Positions 31,419 through 40,505 of a stretch of 64,000 bases of DNA are shown here, piece by piece. The stretch's first letter is position 1; every line of letters starts with the position of its first letter. A program made the translations under genes and the position numbers. Source of the stretch: JBHIYN01 sp041984235 (GTDB taxonomy: Bacteria; Pseudomonadota; Gammaproteobacteria; Ga0077536); assembly GCA_041984235.1 (NCBI GenBank), contig JBHIYN010000018.1, positions 36,607 to 100,606 on the forward strand. The letters are read 5' to 3'. A model generated the notes under the pieces. That model was given only the letters and a program-made list of their open reading frames with translations. It did no database searches and was not told where the DNA came from.

Positions 31419-34400
31419 CTAGAAGCGCCAGCGCAGATTGAGCGAGCCGCCATGGCTCTGGAAGTCTTCGCGGCCCTGGAACTGGTAGTCGATGTGAATT
31501 GACATCAGGTCCTTGGGCTGGGCCTTGAACCCGAAGCCCGCGCGGTAGACAAACTCGTCCGGCTCCACGCCGCGGGTCGCGAAGGCGCCACCGCCACCGG
31601 CGAAGGTGCTGGTGACTATGGTGCGATCGGTAAGCACGTCGTAGCCGACGCCGGCGCGCAGCTTGAGCGAGTAGATGCTGTCCGCGCCGAAGGTGTAAGT
31701 GCCGACGCCGTCGACGCCCAGTATCAGCGAGTCGGCGTCGCGGTCGTTGACGGTCAGGCTCAATGCTCCACCACCGGTTTCGGTGTAGCCGTCCTCGTCG
31801 ATATAGGTGTAGCGCAGGGTCGCCATCGGCGCGAAGGTCCAGCGATCGCTGGTGCGGTATTCGCGGCCGACGCCGGTGTAGATGCGCGTGAAGATGCTGT
31901 CGTAATCAGCTTTCGCCGTACGGTTGATCGGACCGAAGACGATGTTGCGCTGATGGTCGTTGTCGTTCCAGCCAACCAGTGCGTAGCCTTCGACGAAATC
32001 GCTGGCGTTGAGGTCGTAGTCGCCATAGAAGACGAGCTGGTAGGTCTCGGCATTGACCTCGTTGGTCGCGATGGTCTTGCCTTCGATCTCGGTGTCCGAC
32101 CAGGCGAACGCGGCACCCAGCCTCGCACGGCTGTTGAGTTGCACGTCGCCACCGAAGCTGATGCCGATGGTATCGGCATCGAAGCCAGGGCGTCCCTGGC
32201 GGGTATCGTGGTCGGCATACGCGCCGAATGGCTTGACCCACAGGTGCCCCTGTTCGTACATCGAGTCGCCGGCCGCGAGGCCGCGGCCCGCACCAATACG
32301 GTTGCCGACCACCGTGGATATCGCGTCCAGCGCCTGGTTGACGGCTTCGGTGCTGCCGCCGGCCAGCGCCGGTGTGAACTGGGCCACCGCCTGGGCAACC
32401 TCCTCGGCGTTGCCGAGGCGGCTGAGCGCGATCAGCACGGTGTCCATATCGCCGCCGCTGCCGCCGACATCGAGCAGCTCATCCAGGACGCCCGCCACGC
32501 CGCCGGCATAAGGCACATCACCGATGATGTCGGAGATGAACACGCCGCGCTCGACGTTCAGGTCGATGGTATTGCCGTCCTTGATGGCCGTGACATCGTA
32601 GAAGAGGATGTCGTCGGTCGTCGTCAGGGTCCCCGCGAGAAGCGTGCCGGCAACCATGACGTCGTCGACCTGCCCGTTGGCGAGAATGCCGGAGGTAGTG
32701 ACGAAGACCTTGCCGCTGGCAGTGAGATCTGCGGTGCCGGTGACGTTCAGCGTGCCGAAATTGGTCGGATTCGAGGATGCCACCTCGAAAGTGGCGCCGG
32801 TCGCCTGGGTGAGGTTGCCGGTCAGGTTGCCGTTGACACCCGCCGCGACGGCGACGGTGCCGGCGTTGGGCACGTCCTCGACCAGGTTTACGCCGTCGCG
32901 GGCGAAGGTCAGGCGGCCGCCGCTGAGCACCGAGAAGGTGGCCACGTCGACCATGTTCCGGTCCAGCCTCCAGTCGCCCTTGTTGCGGATCGTGAAGGCG
33001 TCGACGTTGGCGCCGCTCAAATCGTGCCCGGAGGACTTCACCACGCCGCCGACGTTGACGTCGAGCGCATTGCCCGAGGTGATCGGGCCATCGATGGAGC
33101 CGCCGTTCAGGTTCAGGGTACCGCCGTTCAGCTGCACCGCACCGATGATGGTGCCGCTGTTGGTGAGCGTGCCGTTGCTGCTGTCGCCGTCGACGAAGAT
33201 GGCGAAGGCGATACTGGAGGTCGGTCTAGCCAGGCCGCTGTTTACCGCGCTGATGGTACCGCTGTTGTTGATGGTGCCGTTGAGATCGCTGTCGATGTAG
33301 ATGCCATAGGCGTGGAGCGCGTTGTCCGCGCTCGGCGCGTCGCCCAGCGCGCCGGAGTTGATCGCATTGGCCTCGATCACGCCGGTGTTGATCAGCGTGC
33401 CGTCGAAGTCGTCGTTGATGAAAACGCCGTAGGCGTAGGCACGGGAATAATCCAGATCCGCATTGCCATCGACCCTGGCGGTCGCGCTGACGGTGCCCGA
33501 GTTGTGCAGCACGCCGGTGCTGACATCGCCCGTGTAGATGCCATAAGCCTCGGCCGATACCCCGGACGACCAGGTGCTGGTCGGAATGTACGTGCCGGCC
33601 ACGTCCGCGTTGGCGCTGATCATGCCGCTGTTGCGCAGCTCGCCCTCGATGCCGTAGTCGAGGTAGACACCCATGGCCGTGGCGGAGGTGCCGCTGGCGT
33701 CGACGCTGGCGGTGATCTTGCCCGAGTTGTCGAGCGAGCCGCCGGCGTAGATGTAGCCGCCGATGTAGATGCCGTAGGCAGAGCCGCCGGTGCCGCCGTC
33801 GACTGCGGCGCTGATGATGCCCGCGTTGTCGAGCGAGCCGTAGACCGAGTCCTCGATAACGACGGCGTAAGCGCTGCCGCCCCAGTTGCGCAAGGCCTCG
33901 GCGCGCGCGGAGATGGTGCCGCGGTTGTCGATGTCACCGTACAGGTAACCCTGGATCTTCAGGCCGTACACGCTGTCGGCCTCCGCCCCGTTCCGTGCGA
34001 TCACTTCACCGGAAATGGTGCCCGTGTTCGTCAGCGTGCCGTTGAGGTCACCGCCAATGGTCGCGCCGCCCGCGGTCGCCGAGCCGACGGTGAAGGTGCC
34101 CGAGCCGCTCCAGGTCGTGCCGGTGGTGGTCACGCCGTTCACCGTCGAACGGCCGGAGATGGTGCCCGTGTTGGTGATGGTGCCGTCGACGTCACCGTCG
34201 ATGTACAAACCATAGGCTTCCAGGTTGTTGCCGTCGCCAGTCGCTTCAGCGGCGATGGTTCCGGTATTGGTCAGCGTACTGTCGAGTCCGCCGCTACTGT
34301 ATAGGCCGTAAGCGTTCAGATCGCCGATCCCGGTGGCCCAGCTCGACGAGATGACCGTCGCGAGGCCGGACCCCGATACAGTGCCCTTGATCGTGCCGGT

Positions 34401-34874
34401 GTTGCTGAGCGCGCCCTGGATGTCACCGTTGATGCGGATCGCAGTCGCACTCGCGTTGGCCTTCTCTCCGGTGCCCTTCGCAGAGATCACACCCGAGTTG
34501 CTCAGAGTATTCGCAAGGTTGCCATCGATGCTGATGGCACGTGCCTGGGCAGCGCCCTCGAAGTCGGACGACCAGGAGGTCGTCAGCGGAGCATCGAACG
34601 CTCTGGCCCGCGCCGAGATGGAGCCGGAGTTATCGAGCGTGCCGGTCAGTTCACTGCTGATGAAAACGGCCGTCGCAGTTGCGCTGGTCTGGCCGGCGTC
34701 CATCGCGTTGATCTTGCCGGTACCGGTCACGGTCAGCGAATTCACACCGGAAAAGGTGCACGGTCCTTGCGTGCCCGAAACCGTCCCCGGACAGGCGGCC
34801 CAGGCCGAGCCACCGGAGCAGGCCAGCGTGATCGCGGAACTCAGTACGGTACGTTTGAAATGCGGAGAGGCCAT
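31419..34874 (-). CDS. Autotransporter with beta-helical passenger
   Basis: An 1151-residue type V secretion protein. A signal peptide (ending SAWA about residue 26) leads to a passenger of some 850 residues built from many imperfect repeats of the form L-x-N-[ST]-G-x-I-[SE]-A, typical of parallel beta-helix adhesins. The last 275 or so residues (from GHLWVKPFGAY) form the outer-membrane barrel and end in LRWRF with the terminal Phe needed for BAM recognition. The start at 34874 gives a complete signal peptide; a longer frame adds an Arg-rich stretch unlike a leader. Only two Cys occur at the mature N-terminus. TPR-sulfotransferase and TPR-glycosyltransferase genes lie divergently next to it. 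Confidence 0.92.
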   Translation of the reverse strand: MASPHFKRTVLSSAITLACSGGSAWAACPGTVSGTQGPCTFSGVNSLTVTGTGKINAMDAGQTSATATAVFISSELTGTLDNSGSISARARAFDAPLTTSWSSDFEGAAQARAISIDGNLANTLSNSGVISAKGTGEKANASATAIRINGDIQGALSNTGTIKGTVSGSGLATVISSSWATGIGDLNAYGLYSSGGLDSTLTNTGTIAAEATGDGNNLEAYGLYIDGDVDGTITNTGTISGRSTVNGVTTTGTTWSGSGTFTVGSATAGGATIGGDLNGTLTNTGTISGEVIARNGAEADSVYGLKIQGYLYGDIDNRGTISARAEALRNWGGSAYAVVIEDSVYGSLDNAGIISAAVDGGTGGSAYGIYIGGYIYAGGSLDNSGKITASVDASGTSATAMGVYLDYGIEGELRNSGMISANADVAGTYIPTSTWSSGVSAEAYGIYTGDVSTGVLHNSGTVSATARVDGNADLDYSRAYAYGVFINDDFDGTLINTGVIEANAINSGALGDAPSADNALHAYGIYIDSDLNGTINNSGTISAVNSGLARPTSSIAFAIFVDGDSSNGTLTNSGTIIGAVQLNGGTLNLNGGSIDGPITSGNALDVNVGGVVKSSGHDLSGANVDAFTIRNKGDWRLDRNMVDVATFSVLSGGRLTFARDGVNLVEDVPNAGTVAVAAGVNGNLTGNLTQATGATFEVASSNPTNFGTLNVTGTADLTASGKVFVTTSGILANGQVDDVMVAGTLLAGTLTTTDDILFYDVTAIKDGNTIDLNVERGVFISDIIGDVPYAGGVAGVLDELLDVGGSGGDMDTVLIALSRLGNAEEVAQAVAQFTPALAGGSTEAVNQALDAISTVVGNRIGAGRGLAAGDSMYEQGHLWVKPFGAYADHDTRQGRPGFDADTIGISFGGDVQLNSRARLGAAFAWSDTEIEGKTIATNEVNAETYQLVFYGDYDLNASDFVEGYALVGWNDNDHQRNIVFGPINRTAKADYDSIFTRIYTGVGREYRTSDRWTFAPMATLRYTYIDEDGYTETGGGALSLTVNDRDADSLILGVDGVGTYTFGADSIYSLKLRAGVGYDVLTDRTIVTSTFAGGGGAFATRGVEPDEFVYRAGFGFKAQPKDLMSIHIDYQFQGREDFQSHGGSLNLRWRF

Positions 34875-35268
34875 CTCGTCTTCACCCTTTGTTTTTTCTG
34901 ATCGCTTACCGATCTGTACTTCGGCGGAACCCGGTCCGCGTGCCGTTTCGGACGGGCGTACGGTGCCCCGTCGTCTTCCTCGTTGCGCACGTGCCGCTTC
35001 GCGCTCCGTTTCGTCGACTCTCGCCGCCCCCACGAACGAGCGCTGCACAGCTAGGCCTGCATCGGGAAACTAACCCTAATTCAGCGCAATAGCAACATCT
35101 TTTGCGTGCTTACCACACGCCGGCGCACCCCTCCCTTAACGCATCAGGGCGGCGTCGGCACTGCGCCCGGTCATTTGGATTGTTGTAATAATGCAACATT
35201 CTGGCAATGGTGCGCCCGGGTCCTCCGCGGGCTGCACCGCGCGTCCCCGCAGCCCGGTTGCTCAGGCT
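34875..35268. other. Divergent promoter region, autotransporter / TPR-sulfotransferase
   Basis: Nearly 400 bases between two divergent genes. The part from about 35070 to 35210 is markedly AT-richer than its surroundings and is the likely promoter zone for both directions. No specific operator could be fixed. A possible alternative ATG for the sulfotransferase lies at 35191. Confidence 0.4.
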
Positions 35269-37440
35269 ATGATGGCGCCCGGCCAGACCAACGCATCGAC
35301 AGAGCCCACCATCGTGCCCGATCACGCTCCACCCGCAGCCACCCAGGCCTCCGGCGAGTACTACAGCCTGGCCGACGCCATGACGCTGGCCACGCGTCAC
35401 CAGGCCGCCGGGCGCCTGCGGGAGGCCGAGGCGGTGCTGCGGCGAATCCTGAATGTTGCTCCGCAGCACGCGCCGGCCCTGCACCTGCTGGGCATCATCG
35501 CCCACCAGGCCGGGCAGACCGATACCGCCGCCCGGCTGGTGGGCGAGGCAATCACCCGCAATCCCGACGTCGGTCTCTACCACACCAACCTCTGCGAGAT
35601 CCTGCGCCAGCAGAAGGACTGCGCACGCGCGATCGAGCACGGCCGCCGCGGCGCCGAGCTCGATCCCGATTCGGCCACCGCGCACAGCAATCTCGGCGTC
35701 GCTCACTACGACGCCGAGGACTACGATGCCGCGGAGGCCTGTCAGCGGCGTGCGCTCGCCATCGAGCCCCACCTGCCGCAGGCGCTGAACAACCTGGGCA
35801 GCATCTGCCGCCAGCGCGAGGATCACGACCAGGCCATCGCCTATTACCGCGAGACCCTGGCCGCGGCGCCCAACCACGTCGAGGCGCTGAACAACCTCGG
35901 CGCCCTGCTGACCGAAACCGAGCAGCCGGAAGAGGCGCACGACGTGCTCATGCGCGCGATCAAGCTCAACCCCGGTTATCCCGAGGCGCATCGCAACATC
36001 GGCAGCATGTTTCTCCAGGAGGAGGACTACGAGAAGGCTGCTGCCGCCTTCACCGAGGCGCTGCGGCACCGGCCGCAGTTCGTCGCCGCGATGGTCGGCC
36101 TGGCCGCGGTGCGCCGCCACCAGCGCGATTTCGAGCCGGCCGAACGCCTGCTCGACGAGGCCCTGGCAGTGGAAGGCGACAACGTCGCGGCGCGCATCCA
36201 GAAGGGGCTGCTCTACGGCGACATGGGCTTCCCCGAGCGCGCCGCGGCAATCTATGACGAAGCCATCGCACAGGCACCCGAGGTCGAATCCATCCACGTC
36301 GCCAAGGGCCACCTGCTGACCGAGACCGGCGACATGGCGGGAGCGGAAGCCGCCCTCAACCGGGCGCTGGAGATCAACCCGGACTCGGTCGGCGCGCACC
36401 TCGCGATGGTGCAGCTCAAGAAGGTCCGGCCCGGGGATCCCGCTTTCGTCGCGCTGCAGGCCGAGCTCGGCAAGACCGGCGCTGGTGCCAACACGCGCCG
36501 CCTGCCGCTCTATTTCGGGCTCGGCAAGTGTTACGACGACAGCGGCGACTACGAGCAGGCGATCGAGCACTTCCTGGCCGGCTGCCGGCTCAAGCGCGCG
36601 CGCCTCGATTACGACCCCGAGACCAATCGCAGGCATGTCGACGACATCATGCAGGCTTACGATGCGCGCGCCATCGAGCGCCTCGGCGGCGGCGGCCACG
36701 ATTCGGAGCTGCCGGTGTTCGTGCTCGGCATGCCACGCTCGGGCACGACGCTGACCGAACAGATCATCGCCAGCCACTCGCAGGCGCACGGCGCCGGCGA
36801 GCTGCCCGACCTGTCGCAGCTTGCCGGGCGCTCGCCGCTCACCGGTGAGCACATCGGCTTTCCCGATGCGCTCGCCGACCTGACCACGCACGAGCTCGGT
36901 GCACTCGGCGAAAAATACGCCAGCGGCCTGCGCCAGCGTAACGCCACGGCCGCGCGCATCACGGACAAGATGCCGGCCAATTTCTTCTACATCGGCCTCA
37001 TTCACCTCATGCTGCCGCGGGCGCGCATCGTGCACATCCGTCGCAACGCGGTCGATACCTGCCTGTCGAACCTGACCAAGCTGTTCCGCACGGGACAGGG
37101 GCACACCTACGACCTGCGCGAACTGGGGCTGTTCTACGTCAACTACGCCAGACTCATGGAGCACTGGCGCGCCGTACTCCCACCGGGATCGTTTTTCGAA
37201 CTCCGCTACGAGGACCTGGTGGCGGATACCGAATCGCACGCCCGCGCGTTGATCGATTATTGCGGCCTGCCGTGGGAGCCACAGTGTCTCGAGTTCCACA
37301 AGACCGAGCGTTCGATCCGCACCGCCAGCGTGACCCAGGTGCGCCAGCCGATTTACAAGAGCTCGGTGGCGCGCTGGAAGCGTTACGAGAAATCGCTCGG
37401 CCCGCTGCTCGAGACGCTCGGCGACCTCGTCGAAGCCTGA
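35269..37440 (+). CDS. TPR-repeat sulfotransferase
   Basis: About 720 residues. After a short Pro/Thr-rich lead, some nine or ten TPR units run to about residue 460 (for example ALNNLGSICRQREDHDQAIAYY). The C-terminal 240 residues are a sulfotransferase domain. PVFVLGMPRSGTTLTEQI is the PAPS 5'-phosphosulfate loop, ARIVHIRRNAVDTCLS is the 3'-phosphate loop, and FFELRYEDLV lies in the C-terminal part. Proteins of this type are thought to sulfate protein or glycan acceptors bound by the TPR array. The start is uncertain: ATG at 35269 or 35191, neither with a strong ribosome site. The neighbouring TPR-glycosyltransferase and divergent autotransporter suggest cell-surface modification. Confidence 0.88.
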   Translation: MMAPGQTNASTEPTIVPDHAPPAATQASGEYYSLADAMTLATRHQAAGRLREAEAVLRRILNVAPQHAPALHLLGIIAHQAGQTDTAARLVGEAITRNPDVGLYHTNLCEILRQQKDCARAIEHGRRGAELDPDSATAHSNLGVAHYDAEDYDAAEACQRRALAIEPHLPQALNNLGSICRQREDHDQAIAYYRETLAAAPNHVEALNNLGALLTETEQPEEAHDVLMRAIKLNPGYPEAHRNIGSMFLQEEDYEKAAAAFTEALRHRPQFVAAMVGLAAVRRHQRDFEPAERLLDEALAVEGDNVAARIQKGLLYGDMGFPERAAAIYDEAIAQAPEVESIHVAKGHLLTETGDMAGAEAALNRALEINPDSVGAHLAMVQLKKVRPGDPAFVALQAELGKTGAGANTRRLPLYFGLGKCYDDSGDYEQAIEHFLAGCRLKRARLDYDPETNRRHVDDIMQAYDARAIERLGGGGHDSELPVFVLGMPRSGTTLTEQIIASHSQAHGAGELPDLSQLAGRSPLTGEHIGFPDALADLTTHELGALGEKYASGLRQRNATAARITDKMPANFFYIGLIHLMLPRARIVHIRRNAVDTCLSNLTKLFRTGQGHTYDLRELGLFYVNYARLMEHWRAVLPPGSFFELRYEDLVADTESHARALIDYCGLPWEPQCLEFHKTERSIRTASVTQVRQPIYKSSVARWKRYEKSLGPLLETLGDLVEA

Positions 37441-37558
37441 ACGACTTCACGGGCACGGCATCCGGTGTGGCAATGAGTCATCGCCATCAGCGGCACGGCC
37501 ACTGCCGCGCTGGGGTCGACGGCGGATGGCGCGGGACGCGTCGGCGGGGCCTTCTTCC

Positions 37559-38965
37559 ATGACCCGCATCCCGCTGCTGCCCGGCGTCGCCGACCCTGAG
37601 CGGACGGAGAAGGTCTCCGACCTCATGCAACAGGCCGAAGCGTTCGCCCGCGACGACAAGCCCGGGCGCGCCATTCGACTGTACGCCCGCGTGACCCGCA
37701 TCGCACCGCGTTATGGCATGGCCTACTTCAAGCTCGGTGCGCTCCTCAACAAGACCGGCAACCGTCCGGCCGGCCTGGTGGCCCTGCAGCGCTGCGCCGA
37801 CCTGATGCCGGAGCACGCCGGCGTGCACACCGAGCTCGGCATGGCGTTGCATGCCCTGCATCGGCCGGAGGACGCGCGCGAAACGCTGGATCGGGCACTC
37901 GCACTGGAGCCGGAAAACCTCTACGCCCGCTTCGCCAAGGCCGAGTTGCTGTTGCGCCTGAACGAGACCGAAGCGGCACTCGCAGCCTTCGACGAACTCG
38001 TCGCAAGCGCACCGCAGGACGACAACATCAGGGCCATCAGCCAGTGGCTGCGCGGCGTTGCGCGCCTTACCCTGGGCGATTACCCGGCCGCGTGGCCGGA
38101 TTACGAATCGCGCATCCACCACCCGCACACCACTTTTCCCGAACTCGTCGGTGAGGTGTGGCGTGGGCAGCCGCTGGCCGGCAGGACCATTTTCCTCGCC
38201 TACGAGCAGCGCTTTGGCGACGTCATCCAGTTCAGCCGCTTCGTGCCCGAGCTGGTACGCCGGGGCGCGACCGTCATCCTGCAGGTGCCGCGCCAGCTGA
38301 CGCGCCTGTTTCGCTCATTGGGGACCGGCGTGCAGCTGGTCGAGCCCGATGCCCCGTTGCCGACCTACGACTACTGCCAGCTCGTCACCAGCGTGCCCGC
38401 GCTGCTGAACTACGCGCGGGACGAGGTATGGAGCGGCACCTACCTCGACACCGATCCGGCGCTGCCAGCGCGGCTGCTGGCGCCACGGCCCGGCACCTCG
38501 CTCAAGGTCGGCCTCGTGTGGGCCGGCAAACCGGTCCCCGACCGCTCGATTCCACTCGAGTGCTACTTGCCCCTGCTGCGTCAGCGCGAGGTCAGCTTCT
38601 ACAGCTTCCAGCTCGGTCCGCCGGCGCGCCAGATGCGCGAGCTGAGGGTCGGCTGGCTGCTCACCGACCTGGCGCCGCACATCGAGGATTTTCACGATTC
38701 CAGCATGCTGATGAAGCAGATGGACCTGCTCATCACCATCGACACCGCCGCCGCGCACCAGGCCGGCGCGCTGGGCATTCCGACCTGGCTCATGCTGATC
38801 CACTACTCCGACTGGCGCTGGGGTCGTTACGGAAATACGGAGACCCCGTGGTACCCGTCCATCCGCATCTTCCGGCAGACCGAGCACGCCTCCTGGGAGG
38901 GCGCGGCCCGTGCGCTGCAAATCGCCTTTGCCGAATGGGTGCGGCAACGCTCCGGCGGGGACTGA
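37559..38965 (+). CDS. TPR-repeat glycosyltransferase, family 9-like
   Basis: A 468-residue protein with four to five N-terminal TPR units (to about residue 180) and a C-terminal GT-B-like domain. WRGQPLAGRTIFLAYEQRFGDVIQFSRFVPEL matches the start of TPR-associated heptosyltransferase-like (GT9-type) domains. LKVGLVWAGKP and the DLLITIDTAAAHQAGALGIPTW nucleotide-sugar site are also family features. An upstream in-frame ATG at 37526 is possible. It follows the sulfotransferase by 118 bases in the same direction. Donor and acceptor are unknown; a protein acceptor bound by TPR is plausible. Confidence 0.85.
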   Translation: MTRIPLLPGVADPERTEKVSDLMQQAEAFARDDKPGRAIRLYARVTRIAPRYGMAYFKLGALLNKTGNRPAGLVALQRCADLMPEHAGVHTELGMALHALHRPEDARETLDRALALEPENLYARFAKAELLLRLNETEAALAAFDELVASAPQDDNIRAISQWLRGVARLTLGDYPAAWPDYESRIHHPHTTFPELVGEVWRGQPLAGRTIFLAYEQRFGDVIQFSRFVPELVRRGATVILQVPRQLTRLFRSLGTGVQLVEPDAPLPTYDYCQLVTSVPALLNYARDEVWSGTYLDTDPALPARLLAPRPGTSLKVGLVWAGKPVPDRSIPLECYLPLLRQREVSFYSFQLGPPARQMRELRVGWLLTDLAPHIEDFHDSSMLMKQMDLLITIDTAAAHQAGALGIPTWLMLIHYSDWRWGRYGNTETPWYPSIRIFRQTEHASWEGAARALQIAFAEWVRQRSGGD

Positions 38966-38966
38966 C

Positions 38967-39440
38967 TCAGCCGCCGATGGCGCCGGAGGTGAAGGCGTCG
39001 ACCGTTGCCGTGGCCAGGACCTTGCCGTCGCGGTCGAGCACGTCGAAGAGCTTGCCGTCGACCGCCTGACAGCAGAAGTAAACCAGCGTTCCTTGCGGGC
39101 CGCCGTACTCCATGTGCACGTCCCCTCCCGGGTTGGTGGCAAAAAACCCCGGGCGCCGCTGCTTGTGCACGGTCTCGGTCGCAGTCGTCTCGACTACGTT
39201 GTGCTCACCCTCCAGGACCAGCACCGAAGTCTCGCCGAGGTGCCGGTGGTAGTGGCAGTACGCATTCGGCTCCCAGCGCGACAGGAAGTCGATACGCCCG
39301 CTATCGGCATCGACGTCGAGTACCGCGACCCGGTAATCAATGGGGTAGTCGAAACGCGGCGAGCCGGTGATGCGCACCCACTCCAGTTCGCTGCTGGGAT
39401 AGGTCTCGGCAAACTCCGCCAGGCTGGTGGGAATACCCAT
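38967..39440 (-). CDS. Cupin-fold protein (ChrR-like)
   Basis: A 157-residue single-domain protein. The metal motif appears as HYHRHLGETSVLVLEGEH, giving His-x-x-His and Glu, with a later His in GGDVHMEYGG, a usual cupin set. It resembles ChrR-type cupins and 2,4'-dihydroxyacetophenone dioxygenase-like proteins, though no anti-sigma N-terminal domain is present. The start has GAGGAG 6 bases upstream. It overlaps nothing and is convergent with the glycosyltransferase gene (one base between the stops). Confidence 0.75.
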   Translation of the reverse strand: MGIPTSLAEFAETYPSSELEWVRITGSPRFDYPIDYRVAVLDVDADSGRIDFLSRWEPNAYCHYHRHLGETSVLVLEGEHNVVETTATETVHKQRRPGFFATNPGGDVHMEYGGPQGTLVYFCCQAVDGKLFDVLDRDGKVLATATVDAFTSGAIGG

Positions 39441-39753
39441 GGCTGCTCCTCGAATGCGGACGGGTAGAAAATTCTCCCCCCTGGCGTGGCCGCGCGCAAC
39501 GCCGCCGGGAACCTCGGCGGCGGCGCGTCCGAGTAAGCGTGTCGTGGTCCGCCCGCCTGCAGGTCAGAGCGCCATTCACAAGCCAGGCGCGCGCGACGCC
39601 GTGCCAGGCTGGGCCGGGAGCAGTCCCGGGATGGACGATGCAGGCGGCACGATTGATCCGGACAGCCTGCTTGCGGCGACGCGCAGGGGAATGCGTCGCG
39701 GCCGGAGGCCGGCGACGCCGGGAGGACGGGGCCGCCCGCGGCGGCCCCGGCGC
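39441..39753. other. Gap between cupin and mscL
   Basis: About 310 bases with no convincing gene on either strand. The left part must hold the cupin promoter. The only structure seen is the GC-rich hairpin at 39728-39748 next to the mscL stop. Confidence 0.45.
39728..39748. terminator. Possible mscL transcript-end hairpin
   Basis: A perfect 9-bp stem GGGGCCGCC / GGCGGCCCC with a CGC loop, 5 bases beyond the mscL stop. No T-run follows on the minus strand, so it would be a weak or non-canonical terminator. Confidence 0.4.
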
Positions 39754-40167
39754 TCATCGCGAAGCCAGCAAATCCCGGATCTCGCCGAGCAGCTTCTCCT
39801 CGGCGGAGGGTTCCGGCGGCGCCGCGGGTGCCGCTTCTTCCTCCTCCTCGCGCGCCGCCTTCATCGCGTTCATCGCCTTCACGGCGACGAAGATCGCGAA
39901 CGCGACGATGATGAAATCGACCACCGTCTGGGTGAACACGCCATAGTTGATGGTGACGGCCGCAACCTCACCCTGGGCTTCCTTGAGGACGATGACCAGG
40001 TCGGTGAAATCGACGCCGCCCATGGCGAGTCCAATCGGGGGCATCAGGATGTCCTTGACGAAGGACGACACGATCTTGCCGAACGCCGCGCCGACGATGA
40101 TGCCGACCGCCATGTCCATCACGTTCCCCTTGACGGCGAATTCCTTGAATTCCGAAATCATGCTCAT
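39754..40167 (-). CDS. mscL: Large-conductance mechanosensitive channel
   Basis: A 137-residue MscL of normal size. The first helix region FKEFAVKGNVMDMAVGIIVGAAFGKIVSSFVKDILMPPIG is the pore-lining helix, TM2 is VDFIIVAFAIFVAVKAMN, and the cytoplasmic helix bundle ends KLLGEIRDLLASR. It opens on membrane tension to release osmolytes and protects against osmotic downshock. The start at 40167 (MSMISEF) matches the family N-terminus; a longer frame upstream is spurious. An acidic stretch (EEEEEAAP) links TM2 to the terminal helix. Confidence 0.97.
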   Translation of the reverse strand: MSMISEFKEFAVKGNVMDMAVGIIVGAAFGKIVSSFVKDILMPPIGLAMGGVDFTDLVIVLKEAQGEVAAVTINYGVFTQTVVDFIIVAFAIFVAVKAMNAMKAAREEEEEAAPAAPPEPSAEEKLLGEIRDLLASR

Positions 40168-40505
40168 TGCTGTACTCCCTTGGTTTGATGGCACCCGTTT
40201 GCAGCGGATGACCTTGGCAGCGCGATAACGTCGCCCGGCCAGCGCGCACCTTAGGCGAGAGCGGCGCAGGGGTCGACGCGCCGATGGCGTCTTTCCGCCT
40301 GCGCCAAAGGCGCATCCTTGACGGGTAAGCCCCGGACGACCCGGCGGCAGTCGCCGGGGGCCCAAGCCACCCCGGGGGCCCTCAGCGTCGGGCTGACCTA
40401 CAATCGGACCGTTTCCGAGTCGAGCGCGGTCCGCCCGCCTGGCGTGCACCGCCGGCGGCAGTGCTCGGGATCGGGCAGCCTTCAACATCCTGGGGAGCAA
40501 CGCAC

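Noticed and set aside
31953..34304. A 783-codon plus-strand frame opposite the autotransporter
   Set aside because: Its Val/Asp/Ala-rich repeats mirror the autotransporter passenger repeats read on the wrong strand; no domain is recognisable.
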